A stretch of 64,000 bases of DNA from Pedobacter sp. PAMC26386 (GTDB lineage Bacteria; Bacteroidota; Bacteroidia; Sphingobacteriales; Sphingobacteriaceae): positions 1,674,001 to 1,738,000 of the forward strand of contig CP060294.1 in NCBI GenBank assembly GCA_014302835.1. Direction: 5' to 3'. Positions 63,223 through 64,000 of the stretch are shown piece by piece; positions within the stretch are counted from its first letter, which is position 1; every line of letters starts with the position of its first letter. The position numbers were made by a program, and so were the translations under genes. The notes beneath the pieces were generated by a model that was not told where the DNA came from, made no database searches, and saw only the letters and a program-made list of their open reading frames with translations.

Positions 63223-64000
63223 TTAATAATCGGCAATTACTGGCTGATCATAATAAGCCAGTATTTCGGCTTTAGAAGGTGTTTTTACTGGCCTTACTAA
63301 CCGCATTCCAATAAATGGGGCTTCCGGAAACCACCAGTTACTTTTCGGTATTTGTGGATCTATTTGTTTCCATACGGGGTCTGAAGCTAATCTTGCTGCT
63401 GAACGTAAATCCTGCGGAGTATCCTCATAAGAGCCGCCGCGGATTACATGTGCATATAGTTTTGCAGGGGCAGCAACTGGATTAACTACCATCTGCCCTT
63501 TTTGACTGGCATAAAAATCCGGCACATACTGATCATAGGTCCATTCTCCTACATTGCCATACAAGTCAAACAGGCCCCATTTGTTTGGTTTTTTTTGTCC
63601 TACCGGATGCGTTTTGCCTCCACTATTCTCTTTAAACCAGGCATAATCACTCATTGCTGTTACAGTATCACCAAAGGCATATTCACTGGTGCTTCCCGCT
63701 CTGCAGGCATATTCCCATTCTGCCTCAGTGGGTAGACGGTAAAATACACCTGTACGGGCATATAACCATTTACAGTACTGAATCGCATTATAATGCGTCA
63801 TAGCCAGCGCAGGATGATTTTCCTTTCCCATTCCAAAAGTCATATCCAAATATGGCTTAGTGGGTCTGGTTACTGCATCTACATTTTGAGGCACAGGGCC
63901 TGTACTGTGCGAAGTTTCGTAATCTTTATATAAAAACGGTTCGTACAAATCCCAGGTTAGCTCAAAAGTCGCCATCCAGAAGGCATCCAGTTTTACCTGA
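63223..64000 (-). CDS. SUMF1/formylglycine-generating-enzyme-like domain protein (partial)
   Basis: The C-terminal about 258 residues of a gene cut by the window end; the frame stays open to 64000 with a SUMF1-type stretch (LDAFWMATFELTWDLYEPF) running across the edge. Domain landmarks are RLPTEAEWEYACRAGST, GNVGEWTYDQY and GGSYEDTPQDLR. The active-site cysteines expected in the GGSY region of true formylglycine-generating enzymes are absent, so it probably does not mature sulfatases. It is upstream of the Gfo/Idh gene on the same strand. Confidence 0.88.
   Translation of the reverse strand, partial: QVKLDAFWMATFELTWDLYEPFLYKDYETSHSTGPVPQNVDAVTRPTKPYLDMTFGMGKENHPALAMTHYNAIQYCKWLYARTGVFYRLPTEAEWEYACRAGSTSEYAFGDTVTAMSDYAWFKENSGGKTHPVGQKKPNKWGLFDLYGNVGEWTYDQYVPDFYASQKGQMVVNPVAAPAKLYAHVIRGGSYEDTPQDLRSAARLASDPVWKQIDPQIPKSNWWFPEAPFIGMRLVRPVKTPSKAEILAYYDQPVIADY

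Overview
The window reads as chromosomal DNA of a Bacteroidota bacterium of the Sphingobacteriaceae, most like Pedobacter. This is inferred from gene content: a short Bacteroidota-type primary-sigma paralogue, carboxypeptidase-regulatory/TonB-type outer-membrane proteins, lipoproteins starting CKK, and a SpoU methylase of the Bacteroidota type. Other support is AT-rich DNA, start codons without Shine-Dalgarno sequences, and promoters of the TTTG / TAnnTTTG type. No phage, transposase, integrase, CRISPR array or conjugation gene was seen.

Region by region: 1-5 kb holds a sigma-70 paralogue, an Lrp/AsnC regulator, a cupin, an LpxL-type acyltransferase and malate:quinone oxidoreductase. 5-10 kb holds proline synthesis (proB-proA) and a large glucosidase. 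10-17 kb holds small stress/redox genes (DoxX, YtxH, pirin, DsbA/FrnE-like, FMN reductase, PAP2) and a TonB receptor. 17-20 kb holds galM and galK, divergently arranged, plus a TrmH-type RNA methylase. 20-27 kb holds glutamate synthase gltB-gltD, the SRP RNA and transaldolase. 27-31 kb holds a GmhB-like phosphatase, a 44-codon gene with a strong promoter, a MATE transporter and a WGR/DUF4240 protein. 31-36 kb holds a two-component system followed by a TonB-type outer-membrane protein whose signal peptide is coded by eleven CTA repeats. 36-39 kb holds a G-rich inverted repeat, tRNA-Arg(UCU), YccF, an OmpA protein and a scramblase-like protein. 39-46 kb holds a MepB-like protein, a DUF389 membrane protein, a decayed YciI-family pseudogene and a short UvrA paralogue. 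46-53 kb holds an outer-membrane receptor and a beta-glucan-degrading set (GH30, GH16, outer-membrane protein). 53-59 kb is the least explained part: a small protein, an outer-membrane protein, a 23-codon ORF, a subtilisin-like peptidase without signal peptide, and small orphan genes, one of which resembles a free-standing copy of the peptidase's propeptide. 59-64 kb holds TerC and a block with a TIM-barrel isomerase, ApbE, a Tat-exported Gfo/Idh oxidoreductase and a SUMF1-domain protein cut by the window edge.

Most of the window is ordinary housekeeping and surface-polymer metabolism. The most interesting parts are the peptidase neighbourhood (54.7-58.6 kb), the genes whose start codon sits where transcription should begin (leaderless candidates), the triplet repeat in a signal peptide, and the G-rich hairpin. 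Convergent genes are often separated by long perfect hairpins that probably act as two-way terminators.
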